From NCBI RefSeq assembly GCF_021130785.1, contig NC_060212.1:150316501-150380500 (forward strand): a DNA stretch of 64,000 nt. Reading direction: 5' to 3'. Under the pieces are notes generated by a model that saw only the letters and a list, made by a program, of their open reading frames with translations, was not told the origin of the DNA and ran no database searches. The translations under genes were made by a program, and so were the position numbers. Each line of letters opens with the position of its first letter. Positions within the stretch are counted from its first letter, which is position 1. This stretch comes from Homalodisca vitripennis (Eukaryota > Arthropoda > Insecta > Hemiptera > Cicadellidae). Shown one piece after another: positions 38,236 to 49,376 of this stretch.

Positions 38236-38476
38236 GTGAAACAGGATTTTCCGGACGTTTGCCATCGTTCAATGAAACAAAAATCAGTAACACTACGTTT
38301 TGAGATCTGCAAATCTGAATCTCTTCTTCAGGTAAATAACTAACCTAATATATAATTACAAACAAGGTTAAAATAAACAAACGAAGTGGTTACTGATTAC
38401 TCGAAATGTAGTGTTACTAATTTTTTGTTTCACTGAACGATGGCAAATGTCCGGAAAAAACCCTGTTTTCCTTCAC
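38236..38476. mobile_element. MITE-like element with ~65-70-bp terminal inverted repeats
   Basis: The left arm (38236-38300) and the reverse complement of the right arm (38404-38476) match with a few substitutions and short indels. Shared parts include CCGGAC-TTTGCCATCGTTCA and TGAAACAAAAA-T-AGTAACACTAC. The ~100-bp centre is non-coding and contains CTTCTTCAGGTAAATAACTAACC. There is no transposase. The similarity may run a further ~20 bp outward. A clear target duplication was not identified, so the superfamily is open. Confidence 0.75.
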
Positions 38477-40775
38477 AATCCTTCCATCGTCAAAAATAAA
38501 CTTCAAGCAAAGTATCAGAGAATATTGTCGTTAGTAAACCAATCGCTAGAGCCATTATAATATATTGACTCCATTTTATACTGTTACATGCAGCTCATAT
38601 TGAATAATGGATCATACGAATATCCTTTTTAAATGCCATAACAAATACTCCTATAAATGGGTGGATATGACGGGATATGTTCCATCTCTTTCTCCGTTTC
38701 AGAATATATGAATGTTTTGCGAACATGAGGTTTGAGAGTGAATCACTTTTTATGAGTACCAACTAAATCAATTTCTCTAAGATTCCATAACGTTTGAAAC
38801 AATTTGAATATATTTTGGACCAACTTCTCTACAAGAAACGAATTAAATTAAAACTTTTTATTTAAATCATCAGTGAATGCCTTTAAAAAGGTACAGCTTG
38901 ACCTACTTTTACATTTGAAAATCTTTAAAAAGTGATGACTCCCACACCCGCAATGTGCCATTTTTTTGGTATTTATCGGTGTTAACAATTATTTATTCTT
39001 ATGGGGTTAAAATAATGGGATTTTTTTATATAACGTAGAAGGTAGGTTTCTCGCTTTCAGCCGTTATATATCACATACGGGTAATCTGCCTACCCTGGAT
39101 AAATCAAGCTTAATGCAAAATTTAAGTCAGTTCGTATACTAGATATCGTGTGGACAGACAGACAGAAATTAAACTTTTAAAGCATCACGAGTTTCACTAT
39201 CGCTCAGACATTACAGTAAAATTGCATATTAATACGTGGTCATCTTAAAGAACTATGATTAAATAAATCAATAGGAAATCATGATTTACGTCGTGGACAA
39301 GTTGACGTTCATGTTCTGTCATCTAAAGCTTACTTGTACAATTTCAATAACATAATTATAATCGCAATTACAAATACATTTGTGGTAAAATTGAAAATCG
39401 TAAAATATAAATTCAGAAAAAGTCAACAAGATATTTTTGTCGCACACTTGATCTTGCTATTTTGCTTTTTCAATACATCTAATAAAATTATATAATTTTG
39501 AGTACAATTTCATATGATAATCGTAATACCGTAATACTAGTTTTGCAAAATATTACATAAAAACCCAAATTGGATTCTGCGTTTTCTCCTAATCCAGACA
39601 AGATTAAAAGTGGGAAACAGGTTTATTCCGTATTTTTTAACTCGAACCTTTCCCTCAACATTTGAAAATCCCATCTTAACAGCACTAAACTTTCTCACCT
39701 CTCCACTGCAACAATATTATTATCACGCTATTGCCTATATTGATATTAAAAAGATACAAACTGTGTTTTAGAATTTAGTAAGATATCCCTGTAATGATTT
39801 TTGGGGACACGAGTTAGATTAAATGAAACCCGTTCTTAAAATTTCCAAAGTGAGGGATTTATATTTACAATAATTTTCAGAGAGAAAAGGAAAATCAATC
39901 CTCTCAAACGAGTTATAAAGTTGCTTAAAATATTTAAATAAATAATCATTGATCAAGAAAAAGGCATGCAGAAACTGATTGGATACACATATTTGCAGTA
40001 ATTGACTAATTCTTATACAATAATGTCTATTGCACTTTAAAATTGTTACACACAAGTAATATAAATTTAAAATACTTTTTAATATTTTTATATCGTTGTT
40101 TTCACGAGCAATTGCTTTAATAAAATACAAGAAATAAAAATAGCCGCAGATATATTGTAACAGAACGAACAGAGCAGTATCGGAAAGGTCAATGCCACTA
40201 CCGCACTAAGCAAGTTAGTGTTAATGTGTTTTCCTGTTTCAGCTGGTTGCAAACTCCATCTATGTGCCAAACATAGGGAATACGAATTGGTTAGTTTGGG
40301 GTATTGGTAATGAGTAGCTTCTCCCCGTGGGCGGTGAAGCTTTTTGTTAGTTTCGTATTCATTCAGCAATACTTGTGTAGTGTCGCACTTTAAATGATAC
40401 TTAGAAATTAGTCATCTACACGCTTTATCGCAGGTGCAAAAGATACAAATAATGGTGGCTATGGATCTTAAAAATATAATTTGAAATGTTTTTATAAATC
40501 AGAAATCCCAGAAAGTTGTAAAACATATTTGACTAATTATAAATTAAATATTTTTGGCACTTGGCAGACCTCCACTTCAGGTTTTAGTATAGTATAATTT
40601 GTTTAAAACTAGTATGTAATTTATTGTTAGTACAAGACACAAACATACCTACTATTAATGATAAACTCAGACATTTTTTCTTAGATTTATCAAACATGTT
40701 TAATGTGTAGAGGTCTTAATGGTGTTATTTTTGGTAATACTAAAGAAGAAATTGGGGGTTGAACTATTGAGTGTC
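38477..40775. other. Intergenic DNA
   Basis: AT-rich. TATCGTGTGGACAGACAGACAG at 39147-39168 is another copy of the GACAGACAG-type motif. No gene; the minus frames at 39819-40369 are AT-rich and unrecognised. Confidence 0.45.
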
Positions 40776-40779
40776 CTGC

Positions 40780-42708
40780 TGCCACCCCTCCTCGCGGGTT
40801 AGCAATATTGTCGGCCTCGCTCAGTGGAGAAGGGCGTGAGTATTGGTAGAGCGCCAGGACAACCAAGTTCTTGCGCAGTGACAGAGGACTACTAAGATTG
40901 ACGGATACCCAGATGGTTACGGTTTGCTCGGTAATAAGGGCGCCACCTTGTTGATGGGGTGTGATAGTCGCAGGTCTCCAACAAGGAACAGTTTTCCTGC
41001 CCTCAGGTATGCTCAATCGAGACCACTATCATGCACGCAAGAACTATTAGGTTTTACGACACTAAGCCTTAGGTACTTAAATTAGCCACAGATTTCGGTT
41101 GATTATTATCTAATAGTAAGTTGCAAGGTCTTTAATTAAATATCAGGCAATTAGAAATTAAAACCAATATTTCACATATTTTCATTCTGTATTGCCTATT
41201 TCTCTCACAGTGCTAAGGTCTTAAACTAAATAAACAAATATATATTTAACTTAACTTAAACTTAACTCGTTGGCCAATTGAAATAAAAATACGAAAAAAT
41301 TATTACGGTAGGAGCGCTCCGATTACTAATACAAAATTACAGTGGCCAAAATCATGATGACCATATTCCTGAACTACAAAATTACAAAACAATAATTCAC
41401 ATGAATACATAATGGCTAGACATTAAATTAAGTTGAGTCCCATTTGTCAAAGTTCGGAACTGGATCCACCCTGATGCAGTTATTCAGGCCTAGTCCGATA
41501 GGTAGAGGCTCCACAATGACATTGACGGAGTTAGCCCGACCTCCCAGGGGAGCACGATGGAATAAGTAGTGTAAAGTCTACTCACCAACTGGGCGGACCC
41601 AAAACACACACACGAGCCGTCGATTGTATCGTCCGTGCAATCCAATATTGAAACTTTAATTTCATAAAGTCAGTTTTATTCATTTTCTGCCGCTCATTGA
41701 AATCAGTAAACACTACTTATAATCGATCATGAAAACAATGCCAAACTTAACTTAAAAGAAACCAGCTGACTAAAACAGCAACATCTGTCACTATTGTTGG
41801 TGTGTCTAACATACTCGTATTTAGCTTACAGCGGCCAGTAAAATGTAAAGAAACGTTTAATGTATAAACATAAGTACATTAAAAAGCGCAGAACAGAATC
41901 TGCCAATTACAATGATATACAATATTGGTCTTAAACACAAAGCATAATTATTCTGACACGGAAAAAATTAATTAACGTTTGTTCTTACTTAAAACTAATT
42001 AATTACAATAATTATAGTAAAAGTGTATTGAAGTATTAACATAATGCATTAATGTATGCACTTTCACGGCAATGGTAGGTATAAATTTCATGACAACTGC
42101 CTTTTACATTATTCTGAGTAAAACTAAATAATATACAAACATTAGGACATAAAGTTACCGATTCAATTATTTATAGAACAGTTAACAAGTTTAGTAAGGA
42201 AATTTATGAGAGACGATGCAATTGTTACGAGATAATATCTCGGCCTAATTATGTACAATTTACAGAAACAATTTGTGGTTACAGTATTTGACACTATGAA
42301 CACGTATTTACAACTATTTATCTCCGTGAACTATTAAAAGACTAGATTAGTATTAATTTATTACAGATAACGTATTAATTTCCTACGTTTATCGACAGGA
42401 CTTGACAATCTTACTACGAGGCCCAAGGCTTAGTTTACCGTAGATATTTAATTCTGTAAAGACAAAATTATTATACTGAAATTTTACTAACTGACATACG
42501 CAAGCGACAAAATATCAATGGCATGGTAATGGCTCACCTTAGCCTAACTCCTTTATTTGAACAGCTGATTGGCGTCTAATCAGTGACCGTTCTGTTATTG
42601 CAGCAACAATGAATGCGCGCTTCTTCATTTGGATGTAAAATTTCGTTATGTAGAGTGATCAGTTCTACATAACAATTGCTCAGGTAAAACAGAAAAGTAC
42701 ACGTCACA
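40780..42708 (-). repeat. 3' LTR of the Gypsy element
   Basis: About 1929 bp. Begins TGCCACCC and ends GTCACA on the plus strand. It differs from the other LTR by a handful of substitutions and more than ten single-base homopolymer indels, plus one 5-bp indel near 41890. The frame 40690-41016 (minus) crosses the LTR edge and is not a gene. Confidence 0.95.
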
Positions 42709-42722
42709 AACACCCCCCATCC
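42709..42722 (-). other. Polypurine tract (putative)
   Basis: Minus strand reads GGATGGGGGGTGTT directly before the 3' LTR, the expected position and composition of the plus-strand primer. Confidence 0.6.
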
Positions 42723-42759
42723 GGCAGAAAATTTCCCAAATTTTCTTCACTGCCGAAAT

Positions 42760-43990
42760 TTCTTAAAGTCCAACACATGCCACTGGCCTATCTTCTAGCC
42801 GTCCATGTCCGCCAGCTTATAGATCAGAGGAGATACCTGTTCAACTATTACGTAGGGTCCAACATAGCGTGGTGCTAGTTTGGCTGCAAAGTAGTTAGTA
42901 GCATCAGACTGTACAAAGTTTCTTTTCAAGACGACGTCTCCCACTCTATAAGTCACAGGTCGTCTGCGCATGTTATAGCGTTTAGCATTTTTTTCATGGG
43001 CTGTTTTCAGTCTCTCTGAAACCCCTTGGAAATATGTCCTTAAGCTCTCGTAGTTTCTCACTAAAGGGACCACAATCCTCGGTAGAGGGTACACCCGAAC
43101 CATCGTTAAGAACTTCATATCCGTCTCCCGACGTAGCGAGTTCTCGCCCAAAGTTCAAAAACGCGGGTGAATGCTGTGTCACCTCATGATGCGCGGTGCG
43201 GAGTGCAAAACCTATTTTTGGAATGAATTTGTCCCATTCCCGGTGGTTGTCTGTTACATAAGCTCGCAACATAGCAACGATATCCCGATTAACCCTCTCT
43301 GCCGGGTTCGCCTGTGGGTGTCGACTTGCGTTCAGTAGTATCTTGACATTGTACTGTTTGGCAAGGTCCTTCACTGGTTTCCCGATGAACTCAGACCCGT
43401 TATCACATATGAAGTACCGTGGTACTCCGTAAACCATAAAGATGTCCTCTTCCAGGTGTTGAGACACGAGCCTTGCCGTAGCAGCTCGGAGAGGTCGTAG
43501 GACTGAAGTACTTAGTAAACGTGTCAGTAATAACCAACAGGTACTTAAAGCCTCTTACTGATCGTGGCAGAGGGCCAATCAGGTCTGCAGCGATCATCTG
43601 CCATGGAGAATCAACTGCACGTCTGCTGCCCATAACGCCCGCAGGGAGTTGTTGGTCGTACTTAGTCCGTTGACATACAGCACATTTTGAAACATAAGTG
43701 GCTACATCCTTCCGCATTTTTGGCCAATAGTACAGCTGTTGGATACGTTTATAGGTCTTTGACACACCTTGATGTCCAGCAGTTGGAGTATCGTGGCATT
43801 CGAACAAGGCCTGGGATCTGAGATCTTTTGGGAGTACTAATCTCCAGTTATCTTGGTGAAGCGAGGGTTCCAGTGTGTTCACATTCTTCCACAGTTTCTC
43901 CTCCTGAGTTCGCCACTGACAATATTTTTGAGGGCCCATTTTAACCTTTTCCAACATTCCTTTGTACCACTGGTCCTGTATTGTAGCTGG
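42760..43990 (-). pseudogene. Gypsy integrase, frameshifted
   Basis: Read on the minus strand: an HHCC zinc-binding region (ECHDTPTAGHQG ... CAVCQRT) and the first catalytic Asp in AADLIGPLPRS lie at the end of the 44485-43403 frame. The second Asp (ICDNGSEF) and the Glu (HPQANPAERVNRD) are in the 43467-42994 frame. A GPY/F-type C-terminal module (PRYVGPYVIVEQVSPLIYKL) is in the 43151-42795 frame. The DD35E triad is therefore present but spread over at least three frames. A stop after DMDG interrupts the final ~15 codons. No chromodomain was recognised. Confidence 0.85.
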
Positions 43991-45346
43991 TATCTCAATC
44001 AAGTCACAATGAATCACGTCTGGATGAGAGGGTTCAGTCGATATCGGTGGAGTGGTCCGAGAGAGAAGATCTGGCACAACGTTCTCTTGCCCCTTACGGT
44101 GTACTAGGTAAAAATCATAGGGCTGCAATCGCAAAGCCCAACGAGCCAGACGTCCTGTCAGGTCCTTCAAGTTACTTAGCCAAAGCAAACTATAGTGGTC
44201 TGTCACGACCGTGAACCTGGTTCCTTCCACGTAAGGCCGGAATTTCTCCACAGCAAAGATCACCGCAAGGCACTCCCTTTCAGTGGCCGAGAAGTTCTGC
44301 TCTTGCCGAGTTAATGTGCGGCTGGCATAGGCAACAACACTTTCTCCTTGCTCACTGTCTTGGCTAAGAACAGCGCCGATCCCCACGCCTGAGGCGTCAC
44401 AGGAGATTGTGAAAGGCTTCGAAAAGTCTGGACAGGATAATATTGGAGCGCTAATCAGGCAGGATTTTACGTCCTGGAAGGCCATCTCGGCTTCTGGAGT
44501 CCATTCGAACTGATTTTCTCCGTTTCAGTAAGGAAGTCAAAGGAGTCATACGTGACGCGAAGTTGGGAATGAAGCGTCTGTACCACGAGGCCATTCAAGT
44601 AAATTGACGAACCTCCTTTTGGTTCCGGGGGATTGGGATATCCACGATCGCCTTTACCTTTTCAGGGTCGACTCGCAAACCCTCCCCACTGACAATATAG
44701 CCCAGGTACTTCAGTTCTCTCCTGCAAAACTTGCACTTTTCTCTATTGAGGGTGAGCTTTGCTTCACGAACTCTTCTAAATATCTCTTTCAAGGTTTTCA
44801 GATGGGACTCAAATGTAGATGTCACAACTATAATGTCGTCTAGATAGACGAAGACATTCGGCTCCAGCTCTGGTCCCAAGACTGTGTCCACGAAGCGCTG
44901 CCCATGTTGCGGGAGCTCCGCACAGACCAAAAGGCATCGTGACGAACTGGTATAAGCCACGACCCGGTATTGCAAACGCGGTCTTCTCCTTACTTGCCTC
45001 GTCTAGTTCAATTTGCCAATAGGCGCTTTTAATGTCCAGGCTAGATAAGAATCGAGCGTCCCTCAGTCTATCCAGGATAGCGGTCACCTGTGGTAGAGGG
45101 TAGGCGTCTTTCCGGCTCACTGCATTCACCGCCCTGAAGTCCACAACAAACCTTTTACTGCCATCAGGTTTATCCAGTAACATAATTGGCGAGGACCAGG
45201 CGCTTTGTGAAGGCTCTACAAACCCCTAACTGCAACATGCCGTCTAGCTCCTCATTGATGAGTTTTTGACGAGCAGGGGATACATTGTAGTACCGCTGTT
45301 TGATTGGTGGCACACCCCCAGTGTCGATGACGTGCTTCACACGGTC
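43991..45346 (-). pseudogene. Gypsy reverse transcriptase and RNase H, frameshifted
   Basis: RT: LLDKPDGSKRFVVDFRAVN, LSSLDIKSAYWQIEL (first catalytic Asp) and MPFGLCGAPA lie in the 45183-44809 frame. FVYLDDIIV (catalytic YLDD) lies in the 44975-44595 frame. RNase H starts the 44485-43403 frame: SCDASGVGIGAVL (Asp30), a conserved Glu near residues 69-71, and TDHYSLLWL (Asp96). The region upstream of 45183 (to 45346) is also RT-like but in another frame. Shifts occur near 45185, 44900 and 44520. The domain order and motifs are those of Ty3/Gypsy pol. Confidence 0.9.
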
Positions 45347-45349
45347 TGT

Positions 45350-46361
45350 CGGTCTGGGGCGCTTGGCTCTACAGTGGTTGAACTCTTACCTAACTCAGAG
45401 AGAGCAGTGTGTGCAGGTCGAGGGTAGTCGTTCATCGTGGGCTCCAGTCAATTTTGGTGTCCCTCAGGGTTCGATCTTGGGACCAGTACTCTACAACCTG
45501 TATGTAAACAAACTTACCCCAAGCGATCCCACATAACCAGCTTGTTATGTACGCTGATGACATAGCCCTCGGGTTTTCTAGCGGGACAGTCGAGGACTTA
45601 GAAATTAATAGTCATATACTTTTGACACAGCTGTACCAATTTTTAAATAATTTAAACTTCAAAAAGACAGTTTTTTTGGAATTTTCAAAACGTATGAAAG
45701 ATAATTCACCTTTTATTCTAATTAATAATTCAGTAGTACAACAAAGAAGGTGTGTCAAATATTTGGGGGTACAAATAGATGATGACCTCAGCTGGCGAAC
45801 TCATATCAACTGTGTATGCCAGTCGCTGTCTTCGACTGTATTCCTCATGTCCCCAACTTGCCAAATACCGTAACAAGTTTCTTCTTAAACTTGTATACTG
45901 CTCTCTCGTTGAGTCTCGCTTGAGATATGGCCTGCTGGTCTGGGGCTCAGCTACACTAGCACAAAGTAATAGAGTGTTTGTGTTGCAAAAGCGTGCTGTT
46001 CGTGTACTTGCTGGACTGAAAAAACGAGAATCGTGCAAAATTGCTTTTAAAGAATTGAACCTCTTAAACGCTACCGTCATTGTATATTTTTGAAACAATA
46101 ATGTTTGCAAAATTTAACAGTGTAGCAGTTACTGATGGATCCGCAGTACACGAGCACAACACCCGGGCTCGAGTAAACCTCCGCCAAACTCCACACCAGA
46201 CAGTTTGGGCAGCGAGTTTACCGCACAATGTCGGTGCCAGGTGCTTTTGGAGACTTCCTGAACCGCTGAAGTGCATCCAAAATAAGGAAGAATTTAAAAG
46301 AAAAATAAAGGAGCATTTAGTGGCGGGTTGTTTTTACACGGTGGGAGAGTTTCTAGTATAA
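45350..46361 (+). pseudogene. LINE RT C-terminal half, frameshifted
   Basis: Fragments in order: [17 protein letters not shown] and [18 protein letters not shown] (to 45536), YADDIALGF plus KYLGVQIDDDLSWRTHI (45547-45873), FLLKLVYCSLVESRLRYGLL and VLQKRAVRVLAG (45840-46093), and a C-terminal CFWRLPEPLK motif (to 46361). These are the palm motifs B and C, thumb and C-terminal region of a CR1/Jockey-like ORF2. The N-terminal RT and the endonuclease are absent. At least three frame breaks occur. Confidence 0.85.
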
Positions 46362-46681
46362 TGATATTTTTTGTTTTATTGTTTTGTTTTTCTTGCATTA
46401 TTAGTTGGAATTTGTAAACTTATTTTTAATCGGGCATAAACTAACAAGTGTAAAGTTGTGACTCGTTTTAAATTCTAAATTTTAAGTTTTTTTTTACAAT
46501 AATTATAATTATGTAGACTAATAAAAAAATATTTAGTATAATATTTACTGTTGTATAACCATTGTATTTTTATTGTTTTACTTTATAACCTATGTATATA
46601 CAGCATGTACTTGACTCTGTCATACAACAAAAGTTGTCTTGCGACATTAAAGGAATTTGAATTTGAATTTGAATTTGAATT
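45350..46681 (+). mobile_element. Nested LINE, 5'-truncated, inside Gypsy pol
   Basis: Opposite in orientation to its host element. It starts abruptly within the RT domain, so it is strongly 5'-truncated, and ends in five GAATTT repeats (46653-46683). Host sequence resumes on both sides in matching register, so the junctions can be placed to within a few bases: the gypsy pol frame between protease and RT is interrupted here. Only about 3 bp (TGT) seems duplicated at the ends. Confidence 0.9.
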
Positions 46682-46683
46682 TG

Positions 46684-47460
46684 TTCTACCCAATGTTGAT
46701 GGCTCATCCTCGAAATGCTCCTCGAGAAGATCTTGTAGCCGTTTTCTCTCTGCTAGAGTTAGATTGTCTTCCGATATGATTCCCTCAACATAACCACAAA
46801 ATAAATCCACACTCTTCGTTGCAAAGTCCCACTTCCGATTGCGCATATCCGCAACAATGTGCATTATTTCCCAGAAGTCGATGCCTAGGATTAAGGTATG
46901 CTGCAGTGATGGTAAAACGCAAACCTTTAGACTTTTAGTACGGCCCTGTAAAGTTATGGGTAGATTGACAAAGCCCTGGACCTCATGGCGTGTTGAGTCG
47001 GCTGTTTCTACAAAACGTCCACTGGCACTCTGAAAGCGAGCGGGAAACTGATTCAAAATCCACATTCCATGTCCACCTAAAAACGTTTGGGAAGCTCCCG
47101 AGTCTAAGAGGGCGGTAACTTCACGGCCAAACACCCTCACTTTCAAATAAGGCCTATGGTCTTCTTGTTGGCTATGAATGACATAGTTTATGGCCGGGAT
47201 GGTCTCAGTATCCAAGGAGCCAGAACCACCTACTTCCTTTCTGACCCCTTGCCTTGCCCGTTTTTTTGAGCAGCATTTTACACAGTCTCGTTTAAATACG
47301 TCCTCCTTTCCACAACCAAAACAAAACCTTCGTTTTGGTTTACTACAAAACCTGAAGCGGTGGCCCTTATCTCCACAATTCCAGCAGACAGGGTCCTGGC
47401 GGTCTGAATTTGCAGACTGTACGCTGGCCACACGTCCGGATAAAGGTTTTCGTGGGTGGT
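46684..47460 (-). pseudogene. Gypsy zinc knuckle and aspartic protease
   Basis: The 47431-46583 frame starts with two cysteine-rich motifs: CWNCGDKGHRFRFC (a standard CCHC knuckle) and CFGCGKEDVFKRDCVKCC (irregular). It then has a retropepsin-like domain with ALLDSGASQTFLGG (catalytic DSG) and a HTLILGIDFW segment matching the second conserved part of the fold. After residue ~245 the frame enters the nested LINE tail and codes Ser-Asn repeats, which are not part of the protein. Confidence 0.9.
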
Positions 47461-47489
47461 TCTGATCGTGATAAGCAAGGTCCGGTTCA

Positions 47490-49000
47490 AGGGTATTTTT
47501 CCCTTGTAGTTGCGGGCCTTATTCTAACCATACTTAGTCGGCCCGCTTCGGCTCTACGTCCCATGGATCTCAACTGTTCAAGAGTTTGAATGCTGCAAAG
47601 TGCCAATCGATCTTGCAGCTGAGGGTGCAGGTTATTATAGATCTGTGCTAAGCGAGTAGGTTCAGGAACAGCTACTGCTAATCTTCCATATAAACCCTCC
47701 ATAGCGGCTATATACAGATCTATCGGCTCATTATCTCCCTGCAGCCGATTAAAGATTTCCTGATGAAGTCTTATGTCATAATCCGCAGGCTGAAAAGACT
47801 TCTTTGAGCTCCCTCGTCAACTGATGCCATGACTGAATCCGAATAGACGCAGCACGGTACCAGACAAGCGCTGATCCGGCAAATAAATCAACCGCAGACT
47901 CATATAGCTCTTGATGTGTGACTCCTCTTGCCCGACGAAGTTCTTCTACTCTCTCAAGAAATGCAGCGATACTTGGTCCGGAGTTGTCAAACTTTAGCCC
48001 CCACTTGTAGACTGGGACATATCTGGGCCGGGAACTAGCGCCTGTGTCGTTTCGAGTTAGTGAAAATCTGGGAAGGTAGTCGTCCTCTGGAGGTCCTCTT
48101 CTTTCTTGACCTCTCAAATCCTCTTGCGGGATTCTTTCTTCTGTTCTCTGCTGAGGTCCTCGAAGTCGCAGTTCTTCTAACTTCCATTTCTCTTCTTGCT
48201 ATCTTCGGGCTTCTTGCAGTCGTCCTTCTTCTTGATTCCATCTTGCCTCCTGTTTTCTTCTTTCTTCTTGTAGTTTTCTCTCTTCCTTTTGGAGACGTTC
48301 CTCTTGGTGACGCCTTTCCTGTTGTAGTTTTCTTTCTTCCCTATTCCGCCATTCCTCTAGAAGTTTCCTTTCTGTCGCCAGGTTCTCGTCGTCTTCAGTG
48401 GTTTTATTTGGTTTAAATGCCAACTCTAAAGTTTTGGGCAGTTCAAAATTAGTTTCTTGCGCTCCATCCTCTGGTCGTTGAAGCTGTTGAAAACCACTTG
48501 CCGATGTCCTGGGATCCGGTTGGTTCTTCGAATCAGAAGTCCCTCTAAAAGAATCAAATAGCTCCTTACTTCTACTCAGCAACTTTTCCTTACTTTCCGA
48601 TTGCTCACTATCAGAAGATGCCCCAATCGGAATTCTCTCCACTCGGAGATACAGATGCCAAAGACGAGCCACAATACGATGAAACTCGTTGTCATTATTC
48701 GTGCCTTCGTAATCACTTCACTAGCGAAGATAAGTCCTGGTACTTCCCTTCGCATTCCTCCAATTCCGCATCGGCATCCAAAGAGTTTACAACGGTTTTA
48801 TCAACCTGGGTATCAGCCGAAAAACATTGAGTCAGACGCTTCCTCAGTTCATTAGCGTTGCCATCGGTATCAACATTCCTAATTTTAAGTTCGTAGATAA
48901 CCTCAGTCTTACGAAGATGATACGCATTCATCGTGGGGTAGGATACTAAAAATTCACCAGATAACCAGAATAATTCATACAGCCCACATGGAAATATCAC
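47490..49000 (-). pseudogene. Gypsy gag, frameshifted
   Basis: Three pieces read in order on the minus strand. First, an N-terminal helical segment (LRKTEVIYELKIRNVD ... ELRKRL) in 49000-48713 that resembles the SAP-like N-terminus of some insect Gypsy gags; the first plausible Met is at about codon 24. Second, an acidic then strongly charged coiled coil in 48672-48199 (repeated EERKLQEERR-type heptads). Third, a capsid-like retrotransposon-gag domain in 48117-47776 and 47702-47487 (KFDNSGPSIAAFLERVEEL, SALVWYRA, then NNLHPQLQDRL). Shifts lie near 48700, 48195 and 47770-47800. The gag domain assignment is by pattern only. Confidence 0.75.
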
Positions 49001-49355
49001 CTCGCACGAATTTTAGCCAATCCTAAAAATGCAGTTCTTTCCAACCAAATAACAACACTAGAATGCAACCAACGATTATGTAAGTTCACATCATCCTCAG
49101 TTTGTCATACCGGGGAAAGTTCAAATCCAAAACAAAATTATTTATTTTATGTTTCGCAAAGAGGTATTTTTCCAATATTTAACTTAAGATCATGAACACT
49201 AGCAAAATTTAACACATAACCATTAACAAGACATTACCAGTGTTTCCCAATACTAACAAACAACAAAAATACTAAATACTATCTTTCAAAAATATTTACA
49301 CTACAAGTTCAATAAAATTTTATATTCTGTGAAAGTCAGGTGCTAAACACAAGGG

Positions 49356-49373
49356 GCCCCGCGTTGGGCGCCA
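49356..49373 (-). other. Primer binding site, tRNA-Lys type
   Basis: Minus strand reads TGGCGCCCAACGCGGGGC, complementary to the 3' end of insect tRNA-Lys(CTT) including CCA, with one mismatch (C for T at the 13th base) as I recall that tRNA. It lies 3 bp inside the 5' LTR. Confidence 0.8.
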
Positions 49374-49376
49374 GTT

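Noticed and set aside
40690..41016. 108-codon minus-strand frame at the LTR edge (and 49421-49618 in the other LTR)
   Set aside because: It spans the LTR boundary or ends inside the LTR, has no domain, and is shortened by a single indel in the other LTR.
42709..42790. Envelope gene between integrase and 3' LTR
   Set aside because: There are fewer than 100 bp between the end of integrase and the LTR, so there is no room for env.
46551..46793. Frame with a Glu-Phe repeat at the LINE/Gypsy junction
   Set aside because: It only reflects the GAATTT tail read through into antisense Gypsy sequence.
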